Shown here piece by piece: positions 42,472-53,091 of a DNA stretch of 64,000 nucleotides. The notes under the pieces are model-generated. The model did no database searches, was not told the origin of the DNA, and saw nothing but the letters and a program-made list of their open reading frames with translations. Source of the DNA: Petrolisthes cinctipes. Lineage: Eukaryota > Arthropoda > Malacostraca > Decapoda > Porcellanidae. The DNA is taken from NCBI GenBank assembly GCA_033782935.1, contig JAWQEG010000259.1, positions 1,267,501 to 1,331,500 on the forward strand. Direction: 5' to 3'. Made by a program: the position numbers and the translations under genes. How positions within the stretch are numbered: the first letter of the stretch is position 1; the number at the start of each line of letters is the position of its first letter.

Positions 42472-43958
42472 CAGTGTTACCAGGTAAAGGAAGGAAAGTT
42501 GTCTATTTTAGGGAATTTTGAAGCCCACACAGGGAAATTTTATACAGATTGTTCAAGAGTAAACAGGGAAATTTATACCAGACGAAAATAATTCGAAAAA
42601 AAAAAAAAAGTAAATGTTCAAGAGTAATCAGGGAATACCGGTATTTGAGGTAAATTCCAAAGGTAATGTTATGTTCATGAAGCAGAACTGTTGGCATCAC
42701 CGTATGAGAGGGAGAGGGAGTGCCAATATTACCAAGGATGATAGACTATCATATGACATGCATGACATGATATAATATGTACATGATATAATATGTACAA
42801 ATAAATGCTTCAAGTAGTTTAGTAATATTTTCATCCTACCTTGCTAAGCCGTAAGACAATGAAGGCAAATGTACAGTAATTTCAGTGTCTGTGTAGGGCA
42901 AAGAAGTCTCAAGGGGTAGGTAACACTGTATTGTACACGTCAGTGAGTGTTACTCAGTCAGAGTCTCAGACTCTCAGCACGGGTGGATCCACTAACATCT
43001 GATATCAGTTTTTATATCGACCCTAGAGCACATTTGGGGTATGAATTTGAGAAACTGTGCTTCAGCTCAAATGTTCCACAAGAGCAAAAACGTTATCTTC
43101 GTGAACGTTGTATAGCCTGTGTTACCCGTCTTAGTAATGAACTTAGAAGTAGACTTCCTGAGAACTTCAAAATCTTGAAGAAAATGTTTCTGTTTGCAGT
43201 TGATGAATGTCTCAGAGTTGTGAAGGAACCAATAGTAGAGATAGCAGAACTTTTGGGTTACGATCCTGAACAGATTGACCGAATAGACAATCAGTGGCGC
43301 AATCTAACAATAGTGCAATGGGTGGAGACCACATCAACTGCTAAATTTTGGATTGAGGTAAATGGCTACAAAGATGCCTCTGGTGTTAATCCATATCCTG
43401 AACTATGTGAACTAGCCATCAGTGTGCTTTCACTTCCTCACTCCAACGCAGAGGTTGAAAGGCTTTTTAGCCAAATGAACATTGTAAAGTCAAAACTCAG
43501 GAGTAGATTGAATTTAAGGTCAGTCAATGCAATTTTAGCAGTGAGGAGTGGGCTCAAAAGAGTAGGAAAAAGTTGCAACAGCTATGAACTGCCCAAGGAA
43601 GTAATTAAGCAGATAGGTACTATGGCATCATATACATCAACAGAATCAACCGATCCAGTTCCTAGTTCATCAGTAACCGTGTCAGAAGAGACTGAAGAGG
43701 AGGAGGATTATATAATTTTCTCTCTGAACTAACAAAAGTAAGTGTTTTTAAGCTAATTGTATAACTGTTCTTATTGATTTTGCTTATATAGGTTGCATGT
43801 TTTGTGAAAAGAGGTACTATATAATATAATTTCGGCTATATAATATTATTGATAATATTTTGAGTGTGAAAAACGTAAATTTAAAACATATAGCGGATTT
43901 CTAGCGGATTTTGTGGGTCAATCTAGCGGATTTTTGTCTATCACATTTGGCAACACTG
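42472..43958 (+). mobile_element. hAT transposon relic
   Basis: The ends match as short inverted repeats: cagtgttacca at the left and tggcaacactg at the right, the CAGTGTTGCCA type typical of hAT elements. It encloses the C-terminal half of a transposase. The 8 bases on either side (gggtaggg, ctgggagc) do not match, so no target duplication is preserved. Tandem agcggattt words near 43890-43935 may be subterminal transposase sites. Confidence 0.7.
42947..43732 (+). pseudogene. hAT transposase, C-terminal part with dimerisation domain
   Basis: From about 43000 the frame is coding-like. It includes YEFEKLCFSSNVPQEQKRYL, a KMFLFAVDECLRVVKEPIVE region, the conserved Trp pair in NQWRNLTIVQW and the dimerisation block ELAISVLSLPHSNAEVERLF with SQMNIVKSKLRSRL (about 43405-43510). 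It ends in an acidic tail at 43732. Complete hAT transposases are 500-700 residues, and the zinc finger and most of the RNase H-like catalytic core are missing here. The first ~20 codons have no counterpart in the family as I know it, so the true left edge is about 42990. The retained part has no stop. Confidence 0.82.
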
Positions 43959-44039
43959 CTGGGAGCAGCTGGTGGGGTGGAGAGGCAGGCGTAACGCTGC
44001 GATACAATCGTTGTTATTTCTCTAATCACATATATAATA

Positions 44040-45861
44040 CTAGCTGCTCCGCCGCCCTTCGGGCGGCTAGGAGCCGCTAGCTCCTGCGGAGGGCTGGCGG
44101 CCTGCGGCCGCCCTTCCACCGCCCTTCGGGCGGTTTGGAGCAGATCGGGCGGTGGGTGGATAGAAGGAAGGGAAGGAGGGAAGGAAGGGGGAGAGGGAGG
44201 GATGGTTTAGTGGTTAGATAAAATAAATGGATGGATGGATGAATAGTAATAGAGGTGGGTGGGTGAATAATTGGAGGTATTAGTCGTTTTTAAATGTTTA
44301 TTATATCAATCTTTCTCCCTCATTCAATAACTCCATCATTCTAATATTAGCATAATTAATAATATTTCCTTCTTTTTCTATTAATAGCGTCACTAAGCAT
44401 TTTACTGAAGTGCCTCCTGGTAAACGACATTTTTCACGACTCCGGTTGACGACATCACATAGAGATTCTTCTCATCGCCGACTCGACTGCAGCCCACATA
44501 GAGTTGACCGTGGGAGAAGACCTGGTCCTTAAGGTTGAGGCCAACTACTTTCAGGGACTGTCCTTGGCTTTTGTTGATTGTCATGGCATAGCTTAGACGA
44601 ATAGGGAATTGGAGACGTTGGAACTGAATTGGACAATCTGAGGGCCTCAGAGGGATTTTTGGAATGAAGACATCTTCGCCTTTACCTTTGCCAGTCAGGA
44701 TTGTGGCCTCCACCAGACGTGGCATCATTGTTTTAACTCTTAATCTTGTGCCATTGCAAAGTTTTGGTGGGTTCAGGTTTCTAAGAAGCATTATCGGACA
44801 TCCCAACTTCAGTTCCAAATTGTGAGGTGGTGGATCTAGACTGTTCAGGAATTCTGCTGGGTAGTTGACCACTTGATCATCGTCGGGCACTGTATCAACT
44901 GATTTGTACTTCATTGACCTGCCAGGCTGAGCATCCAGAAGTTTTTGGTTGATGTTGTTGACAGCTTCATTCTTTGGAGCTAGGATAGCTTCCACGTTTC
45001 GTTATTTGTGGTTTCGTTGTATGTGAAAATAAATATGGCAATAATGAAAATAAATGTGACAAAAGTAAAATAAATCGTGAAAATAAATATGGCAATAATG
45101 AAAATCAATTTGACCAAAGTGAAATTCTATATGACAATACTGAGAATCGATATGACAATGGAATCAATCATAAAAATGCATAAAATTTAATAATAGGTTT
45201 AATAATAGGTAAAATAAATCGTGAACGACAATATACTTACTGAGATAACGCATAAACAAATCGAATAATATCCGTGCTAAAATATGTTCATGAGCTGTTG
45301 ATTAAAATAAAAATGGGAATAATGAAAATCAATTTGACAAAAGTAAAATAAATCGTGAACGACAATATACTTAGTGAGAAAACGCATAAACAAATCGAAT
45401 AATATCCGTGCTGTAGCCTAAAATAGTTTATCATATTTACGCTCTCATTTTTAGGGGGGTTTTAGTGGTAACAACTGTATTACTCATGGCGCTGCAGTAC
45501 GCAAGCCAGTGGACCTAGGAAACTTTAGTTTACAGATTCTGGTGTGTAAAATCAAGCTCTACAAATCTGTAAGAAAAAATTTACCAAAATGAAACTTTAA
45601 AATTGACCGTGTTTTTGCGGAAGGCTGAACAGTGGTATGGTGATTCCGTAGATTTTTTTCCCTGTATTTTATTATTATTTCGCTAGCACGTTTCGTTATA
45701 TGTGGTTTCGTTGTATGACCCCCCCTAAACCTGAAGGGGATCAAGACTCACCTACATGCAAATTTTGAGGACACAAAGTTGGACGGTTTAGGCGTGCATC
45801 GCGGACACACACACACACACACACACACACGCAGACAGAATCTTGGCTTTATGTATATAGA
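44040..45861 (-). mobile_element. Helitron with both termini, internally deleted
   Basis: On the minus strand the element begins TCTATATACATAAAG (45861) followed by a tgtctgcgtgtgtg region, and ends in the hairpin gccgcccgaagggcggc followed by cggagcagCTAG (44040). The host bases at the junctions are A and T, as expected for Helitron insertion between A and T without duplication. Only the helicase end is left as coding sequence. A 30-base sequence (cgtttcgttatttgtggttt and on) occurs at about 44995 and 45687 and brackets the internal non-coding part. Confidence 0.88.
44402..44995 (-). pseudogene. Helitron Pif1-type helicase, C-terminal fragment
   Basis: The 197-codon frame encodes the last motifs of a Pif1-like helicase: ILAPKNEAVNNINQKLLDAQ, GCPIMLLRNLNPPKLCNGTR, LSYAMTINKSQGQSLKVVGL (motif V region) and FSHGQLYVGCSRV (motif VI, with the Arg finger). 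In Helitrons this domain unwinds DNA during rolling-circle transfer. The frame starts abruptly at the junction near 44995, where ATPase motifs I to IV and the Rep domain are lost. Confidence 0.88.
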
Positions 45862-46037
45862 TTTTCCTCCCATGTGACATGCATGACAAATCACACTGTA
45901 TCTAATAATGTATAACATATAATGCTTGTAGGAAACCTATAGTCGCAAATAAAGGAAATATAATAATTATATATAAATCTCTACTCCCTCCTTCCCTCTC
46001 TTCCCCTCCTCGGGCTCGGGCGCTCTTCCCTCCCTCC
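45862..46037. other. Unassigned flank between Helitron and hAT-like element
   Basis: AT-rich, then a CT-rich stretch (ctccctccttccctctcttc). No feature recognised. Confidence 0.4.
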
Positions 46038-46542
46038 CAGGGCTTCCATGAGCTCCGATAATATTACCCTAGAATCGAGCCAGTTTTACCCCAAATTACT
46101 AAGTATTACCCTAAAAATCGGCAACATCGTAACTTTGTTTAATAATTTGTATTATTACACATAGTCATTTAGGATCATATAGGATATATAAGACAATCTA
46201 AACTAGATTATATTTGTAAAGATATTCATGTTTTTCAGTGAAAGAAAATAAACTTACGGTATCTGGGTTATGCCCCAATACACTGCATTTTGGATATTTT
46301 GATGGGTTTAACAAAATTGTAAAGCAATAAAACATGTAACCTCAGTATTAATTAACTTCCAACATTTCTTATATGTCTACAATAGCTTTATGTACTATTC
46401 TTAATTTTCAATAGATTTTGACACGTTTATAAAATATATTTAGCCAAAATTAATGAATTACCATAAAATTACCCTAAACACTACCCTAAAGAGGCTCTGA
46501 TTACCCTAGTTTTGGGTACTTTACCCTAAAATGGAAGCACTG
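46038..46542. mobile_element. Non-autonomous hAT-like element with TACCCTAA subterminal repeats
   Basis: The 505-base element starts cagggcttccat and ends atggaagcactg (inverted match with one mismatch, CAG...CTG). Copies of taccctaaa or close variants cluster within ~100 bases of both ends (for example taccctaga, taccctaaaa at the left and taccctaaacactaccctaa, ttaccctaaaatgg at the right), as transposase binding sites do in hAT elements. Flanking cctccctc and cgtccctc differ by one base and may be the 8-bp duplication. There is no coding capacity. Confidence 0.65.
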
Positions 46543-47019
46543 CGTCCCTCCACTCTGTGAAATGCGGTTAGACTTGTCATCTCTATCGGCAATATTTTCA
46601 TATATTTTAGTTAAATAAATACCCAATGGCTGTCTATTTGTACAGAACAGCATTATAATTTTGTTATTCACATGAATGTTGTGTAAGTTACTTAGTATGG
46701 CAAAGTATTATTATAAAATTAAACAATAAACAATATTTTTTTTCAAATGACGGGGATAGGGGGAGGTCAGGGGCCTGGCGGCGCAGGCCAGCAAGTAGGT
46801 TTGTTATGGTCGTTGGTCCCGCATGAGCCTTCCATTTCATTTCGTTTACCCACATACCTTCGTACATATAATACCACAGGTACTCACACGTGAAAACGAT
46901 ATATCCACAGGGGTCGGACGAGAAAGGGTTGAGACAGTTACTGTCGATCCAATCGGTGTTATATATTTTTTTAAATACAAGTGCTGCTGTCAAAGCAAAT
47001 TTTGAAGCAAAAGATTATC
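46543..47019. other. AT-rich DNA, no feature recognised
   Basis: No supported gene or repeat. Confidence 0.4.
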
Positions 47020-47830
47020 TGTCTGGGGGAGACAGTTCAGATGATTCGGTCCATAAATGTAGTTGACAGTGACAATGAGTACTGCCCCAATATAATTGAT
47101 GGCTCAGTAGAGCATGTCCCTAAAAAGCGCCGTGTTTCCACACCCTTTTGGTTTGTGGCTTACTACAGAGAGGGGTGTGGTAACCTTATCCACGGTTTAT
47201 AGGTGCTAGAAAAAAATTTGGATTACTACCTATAGGCCACATCAAATTATATGGTAAGGGTGTTTTAATCACAGTCAAATCTCCCCTGTCCTTATGATGG
47301 CATGTTTGAATCCATCCAACCTTTTCGAATATTTAATTGCAGCATAGGGTGAGTATACAATGAGGACCTATATGAATTCTCACAGGGAGACATTCTTGAT
47401 ATGTGCCCTGATAGTGTCCAATGTAACAAAGATGAAAGGCAGTAAGAACATGATCATCCTCACTTTCTATGACTCGCATATACCAGATCGCATTAATTTA
47501 ATATCAACCATACCTCTTTAAAGGTAAAACATTTTGTTTAGTGTCCATTACAGTGTTTTTGCTGTTATGAGTTTGGTCATGGGAGGAGGAACTGTACAAA
47601 CCGTTCCCTGAGAGCTAATTGTTCTGCTCTTGACAGACTTGACTCACATCCTACTTCTGAGTGTCACTGTGTCAGTCAGAGAGTTCAAGGTTTTACTGTA
47701 GGGATGCTCACCCCCTACATTCTTGCCAATGTAAGACGTACAGCTCCGGACTGAATTTCCTGGTACAGTCATCATTGCCAACGCCTGTTTATCTGGGGTT
47801 CAGAGTTCGAGTAAGTTGACTCACATGTCT
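47020..47830 (+). pseudogene. LINE family A ORF1 fragment, plus strand
   Basis: The N-terminal peptide (CPNIIDGSVEHVPKKRRVST) matches the minus-strand copy at 23.2-23.4 kb. A zinc-knuckle relic, CFCCYEFGHGRRNC (about 47560-47600), is followed by a second Cys/His set ending SECHC. Many stops intervene. Sequence at about 47740-47850 reappears inverted at 52110-52250. Confidence 0.65.
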
Positions 47831-49370
47831 GAAGCACAAAGAGAGAGAGAGAGGGGGAGGGGGGGAAGGGGATGGAGAAGGGAAGAGAGAGAAGGCATTG
47901 GGGCTAGAGATCACTCTTTACGGTGATAGCCATTCAAATGTGTGTATCTATAGAACAAGGTAGTGGAAGAGGAAAATAGCTTAAATGAAATACCATGTTT
48001 AATATAATATTAAATTGAATAAATCTTTATGATACAAACTTGTTATCCTATACCTTAGTTAATATTTATAATCGAAATATGAACTTCTCTGCAGCACGTC
48101 AGTGAAGTGATACTCGTATAAACGTTTCTGTTTTATAACTAGTAATGTGGATAATTATTGAAAAGGGGGTAAGTAAGCCTCTCTCCAGTTCTCTCTTCAA
48201 CCGACTGTGTGGAAGTGAACTTTATTATACAAACCTGATCAGCAGAATATTCATTCCGACTGAAATATACAAACATAAGTGAATTAACCAACTTACATGC
48301 ACTAATGGGTTTATGGCCAATATATATACGAATTTTTTTACGTAAAGAAATGTCCATGTGATGCCCGCAACCAAATCTCTTTACAACATATAGCCTAACC
48401 TCATTACCAATGTCAACCGATGTTACAGGTCATACTACTTGATAAATATAGACAGTACTAGTAAAACAATACCAGTAAGCATTCCCCATTGAATTTATAG
48501 CCGGTAATAGATGTAGATAATGCCTTACTAAGTGAATTTTCTCAGAAATTCACTCTTCTAACTATTGTTGTCCATGCCAATGTGTCTTGTCTTACTGTGG
48601 TTAGTGGTAAATGCTATGTTTTTTTACATTATCATCATATAATTATAATTATTTACAAAAGTATTAGATAACAATTTATTATCGTATGGATTTTTTTTTT
48701 TTTTTTCATGTTATATTAAGTATTTCCTGTAAGATATATATTTTTTCTTCCTCTACGCTTTAATCATAATAATAATGATACAGTGAAATGGAACCCTCCT
48801 TAATTAAGCCTAAAAGACTTCATAGAACGAGGGTTGATAGAGAGGTGAAACAACAAGCACGGAGAATAAGGATGAGAACAAAAGGGTAAGTTGGCGAGAC
48901 GAAACAGATCAAACACAATCCAAGGAGGACCGGATCGGACTAGTTTGGTTTAAATGCTGGGCTGGAGTCGTGCTTGGGGGGAGAAATGAGAAAAAAAAAA
49001 CACATGAAATGAAACGTGTGATAGAGAACATGGTAGACTCACTGAGGAGGTCTGACAAGGAGGCGACACGACTATGAGAGAAGTATGTTGTTGAGAACAA
49101 TTGCCGCCGAGCAGCATTCTACTGAGGACACTCAAAGAGATGTTGGACTGTAATTTGAATCCGACTGTTCTGGGAGAGTGGAGGATGCCCCTCTCCATTA
49201 GGTGGCCATGAGTGATTCTAGTGTGGCCAAGTCATAGTCCTACCAAGGCTGTCTCTCATCGTCTTTTGTGTTGGTTCGGAGAAAGCCATATGGGACCACT
49301 GTCGGCTTAATAGTCCCGAGTTTGTTGTTTTGTAAGAGATCCCCTCCCCTGTAGTTAGTTACACACATAT
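47831..49370. other. Unassigned DNA with GA-rich and T-rich tracts
   Basis: A GA-rich tract lies at 47838-47900 and a run of about 17 T near 48692. A 72-codon frame on the minus strand (48139-48357) has no recognisable motif. Confidence 0.4.
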
Positions 49371-50104
49371 GGGTTTTAGAGGCCGTGTGTCACTGTTTTT
49401 CGGGAATAACTTATTAACCAACAGTCGGATCAGTATGATATTTTGCCACAGATTGTTTCACACTGTCTGCTAATTTTCGGCGATATACTGCAATACCAAA
49501 AGTGGATATTAAAGAGTCGTGAGACTTACGTCAGACGCCAGCCAGTATTCATGAAAGGGAAACGAACAAGGTATCTATGACGTACCACTGAAGCTCCACT
49601 CACTCCCATCTTTCTCTCCATCCCTCACCCACCTTTCTCTCTCTCTCTCTCTCCCTCCTTCCCCCACCTTTCTGTGTGTCTCTCTCTCAGACACATACGG
49701 CAACAGGTGGTGTATTTTTGTGGTTGTTCATATCATGGCCACCATATTAAGTCATTGTCCTCGTGGCTGCAGAAATATGTTTGTCTTCCGACTTTACTCC
49801 GTGTTTAGCAGGGAGAAAGCCGACAATCGGCTGAGGATCAGTTTGAATAGGTAAGTGGTTAATTGTGCCTGTTTTGTATAGTACACTTAATTAAAGGCAA
49901 CTTATTGCAACTCATTAATTGACAGCAAGGTTGGTGAGCACAATAGCTGCAAATGATTAATGTATAGATATTCATACAATTAAAAAGAACAGTCACTTAT
50001 AAAAGTCAAGACCCCCTACAGCCAAGACACCAGTGGCGACTACCACGGCGAGATAAACGGCGAGCTCTTTCTCCGCTAGCTAAAGTCAAATCTCCTGCAG
50101 TCGC

Positions 50105-50492
50105 TGGCTGAGCCGTCAGTACTGGTGATTGATAATGCACCATATCACAACCAGCAGACAGAGGAGAGTCGCTGCCCCACCACCGCCACCAAAAAAGATG
50201 ATCTCAGAAAATGGTTGGAGCACCGCAGGCTGCCCTTTCCTCCACACGGCCTGAACTCCTGCTTATCTACAAACAGAACCGTCCAGAGCCGTTATATAAG
50301 GTTGATAACATCATCCGGTCTTGGGGCCATGAGGTTGTCCGCCTACCACCCGCTCATCCTGAGCTAAACGCCATCGAGCAGGTGTGGGGGTGCATGAAAC
50401 GGCACGTGCGCTCCTCTCTACAACGTTTCACCCGGGTGGACCTGCAGGCTAGGCTGGAGGAAGCCAGGCTTTGCGCCGCTAAAGAGGTGTGA
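50105..50492 (+). pseudogene. DDE-type transposase C-terminal part, frameshifted
   Basis: The first frame carries the second catalytic Asp in VLVIDNAPYHN-like sequence (MIDNAPYHNQQTEESRCPTT, 50125) and DDLRKWLEH. After a frame change near 50245 the second frame reads RPELLLIYKQ, SWGHEVVRLPPAHPELNAIE and QVWGCMKRHV, with the third acidic residue in the PELNAIEQVW motif (about 50365). This is the pattern of Tc1/mariner-like DDE_3 endonucleases. The N-terminal DNA-binding part and first Asp were not found. The stop at 50490-50492 lies 9 bases before the MITE. Confidence 0.78.
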
Positions 50493-50500
50493 GCGAGTGG

Positions 50501-50749
50501 CATATTATCCAAGTCTGGAAGGCTATATGTCAGTGCTTGATTTGGTTAGGTTAAGGTTAGGTCCAGTTTCGGTTAGGTTAGGTTAGGTTATGTATATAAT
50601 AGGTAAAATAAGCTGGGAAAGAGAATGAAACTATTTAAAAGATTATCCCATGGTTGGTTTTATCGTTATAACCCAAACGTTATTCTCCTTCCAACCGCCT
50701 TGATTTTGGCCCAGCAGTAAGCTGTAGCCCACCAGACTTGGATAATATG
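50501..50749. mobile_element. MITE with TTAGG array, copy 2
   Basis: Same element as 9139-9392 in the opposite orientation, with the same terminal catattatccaagtctgg inverted repeats. The internal array here reads ggttaggttaggttaggtta. It starts directly downstream of the transposase relic. Confidence 0.8.
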
Positions 50750-51469
50750 CGGGCGGGTGCAGTCCGACGATCCCGAGCCTTCGAGGACGAGTACTAGTCC
50801 ACGGACAACATCCATACACCCGTGGATCCCGTCATCATCAACCTCGACAGTGTTGATGAGGACGAGTTGTTTCTGCATAGCGACGAGGACTAAAATAAAA
50901 CGTGTGCTGTGCATTTTGTTTTTATCTTTTTCCAGCAATCATGTCTCTCCTTCCTTTCGTCATAAACATTGGCATATTAATAAAACCGGCCTACAACCAC
51001 CCCTCCCTATTCTTATCAACTTTGTATAAATGTCTTACTGTCCCCCTCCTCATTTTTTGTTTTTGATTGTTTGTCTTATTGACGTAAGAGTCTCCCTCAA
51101 CGAACTTACTTACTATATAATACCCTTCCTCCCCCGCCATATTCATATCATCACGCCTTCCTTACGCATACATGACCAGAACAAAATCACAAAGCATCAA
51201 CTGGCCCATCAAACCTGACTTCCAACACAACCTGACAAATACCACCTGCTATATAATTACACCTCAAAAACACACAACACCTGAAAACCACCAAACCATT
51301 GCTATGCCATCAATTTCGGTCGTTATCACACACCACGCTATCCTACTCTCGTCTTAACTTTCAAGTTATCAGTCATTATCAGACAAATAAAACTATAATT
51401 GAAACACCTAATGCATGCCTCAATTTTATATGTATATATTATGTGCACGAGTGCCTGTATTTTCTGTAT

Positions 51470-51600
51470 TAGAGAGAGAAACAGAGAGATGGGGTAAGGA
51501 GGGAGAGAGAGGGAGGGAAAGAGGGAGAGAGAGGGGGGAAGGAGGGAGAAAGAGGGGTTAAGGAGGGAGAAAGAGGAGGGAAGGTGAGAGAGGGAGGTGG
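51470..51600. repeat. GA-rich low-complexity tract
   Basis: Imperfect repeats of gggagaaagagg and gagagagggagg. Confidence 0.8.
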
Positions 51601-51625
51601 GTGGAGCTTAAGGACTATCGTCACA

Positions 51626-51822
51626 GGTACAGCCATGGCTGATAGTGGTGGACCAGGGTCCAAGGAGTGTTGGAGAGCAACTGAACAGAGTCCGAAAAAG
51701 TGAGTCTTCTAAACCTCTCTCAAAGTTGAGAATGGTTTGGAAAATTCACTTGTTCGAGCTCTGTTCAGTTGCTCTCCAACCCTCCTTGGACCCTGGTCCA
51801 ACACTATCAGCCATGGTTGTAC
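51626..51822. repeat. Long hairpin, ~90-base arms
   Basis: The sequence reads as a near-palindrome. The outer arms (51632-51689 with 51757-51815) are almost perfectly complementary around tggaccagggtccaaggag and gttggagagcaactgaacag. The inner part (gtgagtcttctaaacc with ggtttggaaaattcac) continues the pairing to a loop of about 15 bases near 51722. No ORF uses it sensibly. It could be a fold-back element or a double-stranded RNA source. Confidence 0.85.
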
Positions 51823-52439
51823 GTCATGAAAACCTTGTTTATTTCCTTATGACTGATGTGTTACTTTATCCCCACGACTTTTAAGTAAAGTGCCTTTATT
51901 ATCCAATTTTGGTATTGCAGTATATCGCCGAAAATTAGCGGACGGTGTGAAACAATCTGTGGCAAAATATCATACTGATCCGACTGTTGGTTAATAAGTT
52001 ATCCCCGAAAAACAGTGACACACGGCCTCTGAAACCCTTAGTAAATGACTATCACCTCCCTACCCGCAACACCTACTCTCTCTTTACCTCTCTTTTCCCT
52101 CCCTCCCTCTTTTCCCCTCTCCTCCCCCCCCACCCTCTCTGTGTGCTTCAGTGAGCCAACATGCTCAAACTCCAAACCCCAGATTAACAGGCGTTGGCAG
52201 AGCTGACTGTACCAGGTAATTCAGCATGTCCTCCACTTGGCTAACTTTCAGTTCATCAGCATTGGTAGTGTCAGACGGCAATTCAACATCAGGCGACAGA
52301 AGGATGGTGGTCTGAGGACAAACGTCTTCTCACTCTGCCCTCATCATTCCAAGTAGATAACATATAATTCGTTTGCAGCACCCTATCACTTCTCACAAGA
52401 AACAGCTGTTTCTTACTCAAGTGAGTTACTCCGGTTTCA

Positions 52440-52990
52440 CTGCATACTAGTTTCTCTGTCTTGTAAACTGTATCAGATACTTGGTCTGGTGACCCTTCAG
52501 ATTATGACAATTCTCAAGCTTTAACTAAGGGTGTTCATGTGGTAGAGGTTAACACTGCGACACACTCTCCAAAAAGCAAACCAAAGTCTACTATATTGCA
52601 ATAGAGGCGTCTTCGTGGTTCCTCTGAGACACTTGACTCCATGGACGTTCCTCCTTGCAATACAACCGTCTCTGTAGACTCATCCATATTTTCTTCTCAA
52701 TCTCACCAGAAGCGTTCTCGTGGCACCGATGAGTCTCCCGATTCAATAGATATTCCTCTTAGAAAGCTTCCTTTGGGATAATCAGAAGGACGTGAGTTGA
52801 ATGTGTTTCTCTTCCATTTGAGCAGCAGAGTAATCCTTCTACCTGCTTTATGTATGTTGATATATCTGCATGTGTCAGTGATACCACTACTGACAGGACA
52901 ATACCAATGTGGTTGTTTCTAGGAATCTTCCTGCTCCTTCCGCTTCACCTTCAAACATATCAGGTGTTTCAGGGACTCTTGTACGGGTAC
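52440..52990 (+). pseudogene. LINE family B ORF1 C-terminal fragment
   Basis: Plus-strand equivalent of the ORF1 pieces at 18883-19620 and 32305-32748: SDYDNSQALTKGVHVVEV (52500-52550), VSVDSSIFSSQSHQKRSRGT (about 52668) and the region to the end of ORF1. It has several stops and frame changes. Confidence 0.65.
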
Positions 52991-53091
52991 CATTTACTTT
53001 CCCAAATACAAACTTGTTGATTGAGTAATACCTCTGGTCAAGGTGGTAGTAGGAAGTCAGTCCCTCCGCGAGGCTTCCCTAAAATCTGTTT

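Larger units (their letters stand above)
49371..52037. mobile_element. Inverted-repeat-bounded region with transposase relic
   Basis: Bases 49371-49514 are the reverse complement of about 51893-52037 with few mismatches (gaggccgtgtgtcactgttt, gccacagattgtttcacac and tggatattaaag blocks). Between them lie a DDE transposase relic, a MITE and a large hairpin. The span may be one ~2.67 kb DNA transposon with ~143 bp terminal inverted repeats. Alternatively the arms may be two unrelated copies of one repeat in opposite orientation. Sequence just outside the right arm (52100-52250) also pairs with 47740-47850, which favours the second view. Confidence 0.5.

Noticed and set aside
51030..51357. Short plus-strand ORFs of 61-62 codons
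   Set aside because: No motif, low GC, chance length; left out of the gene list.
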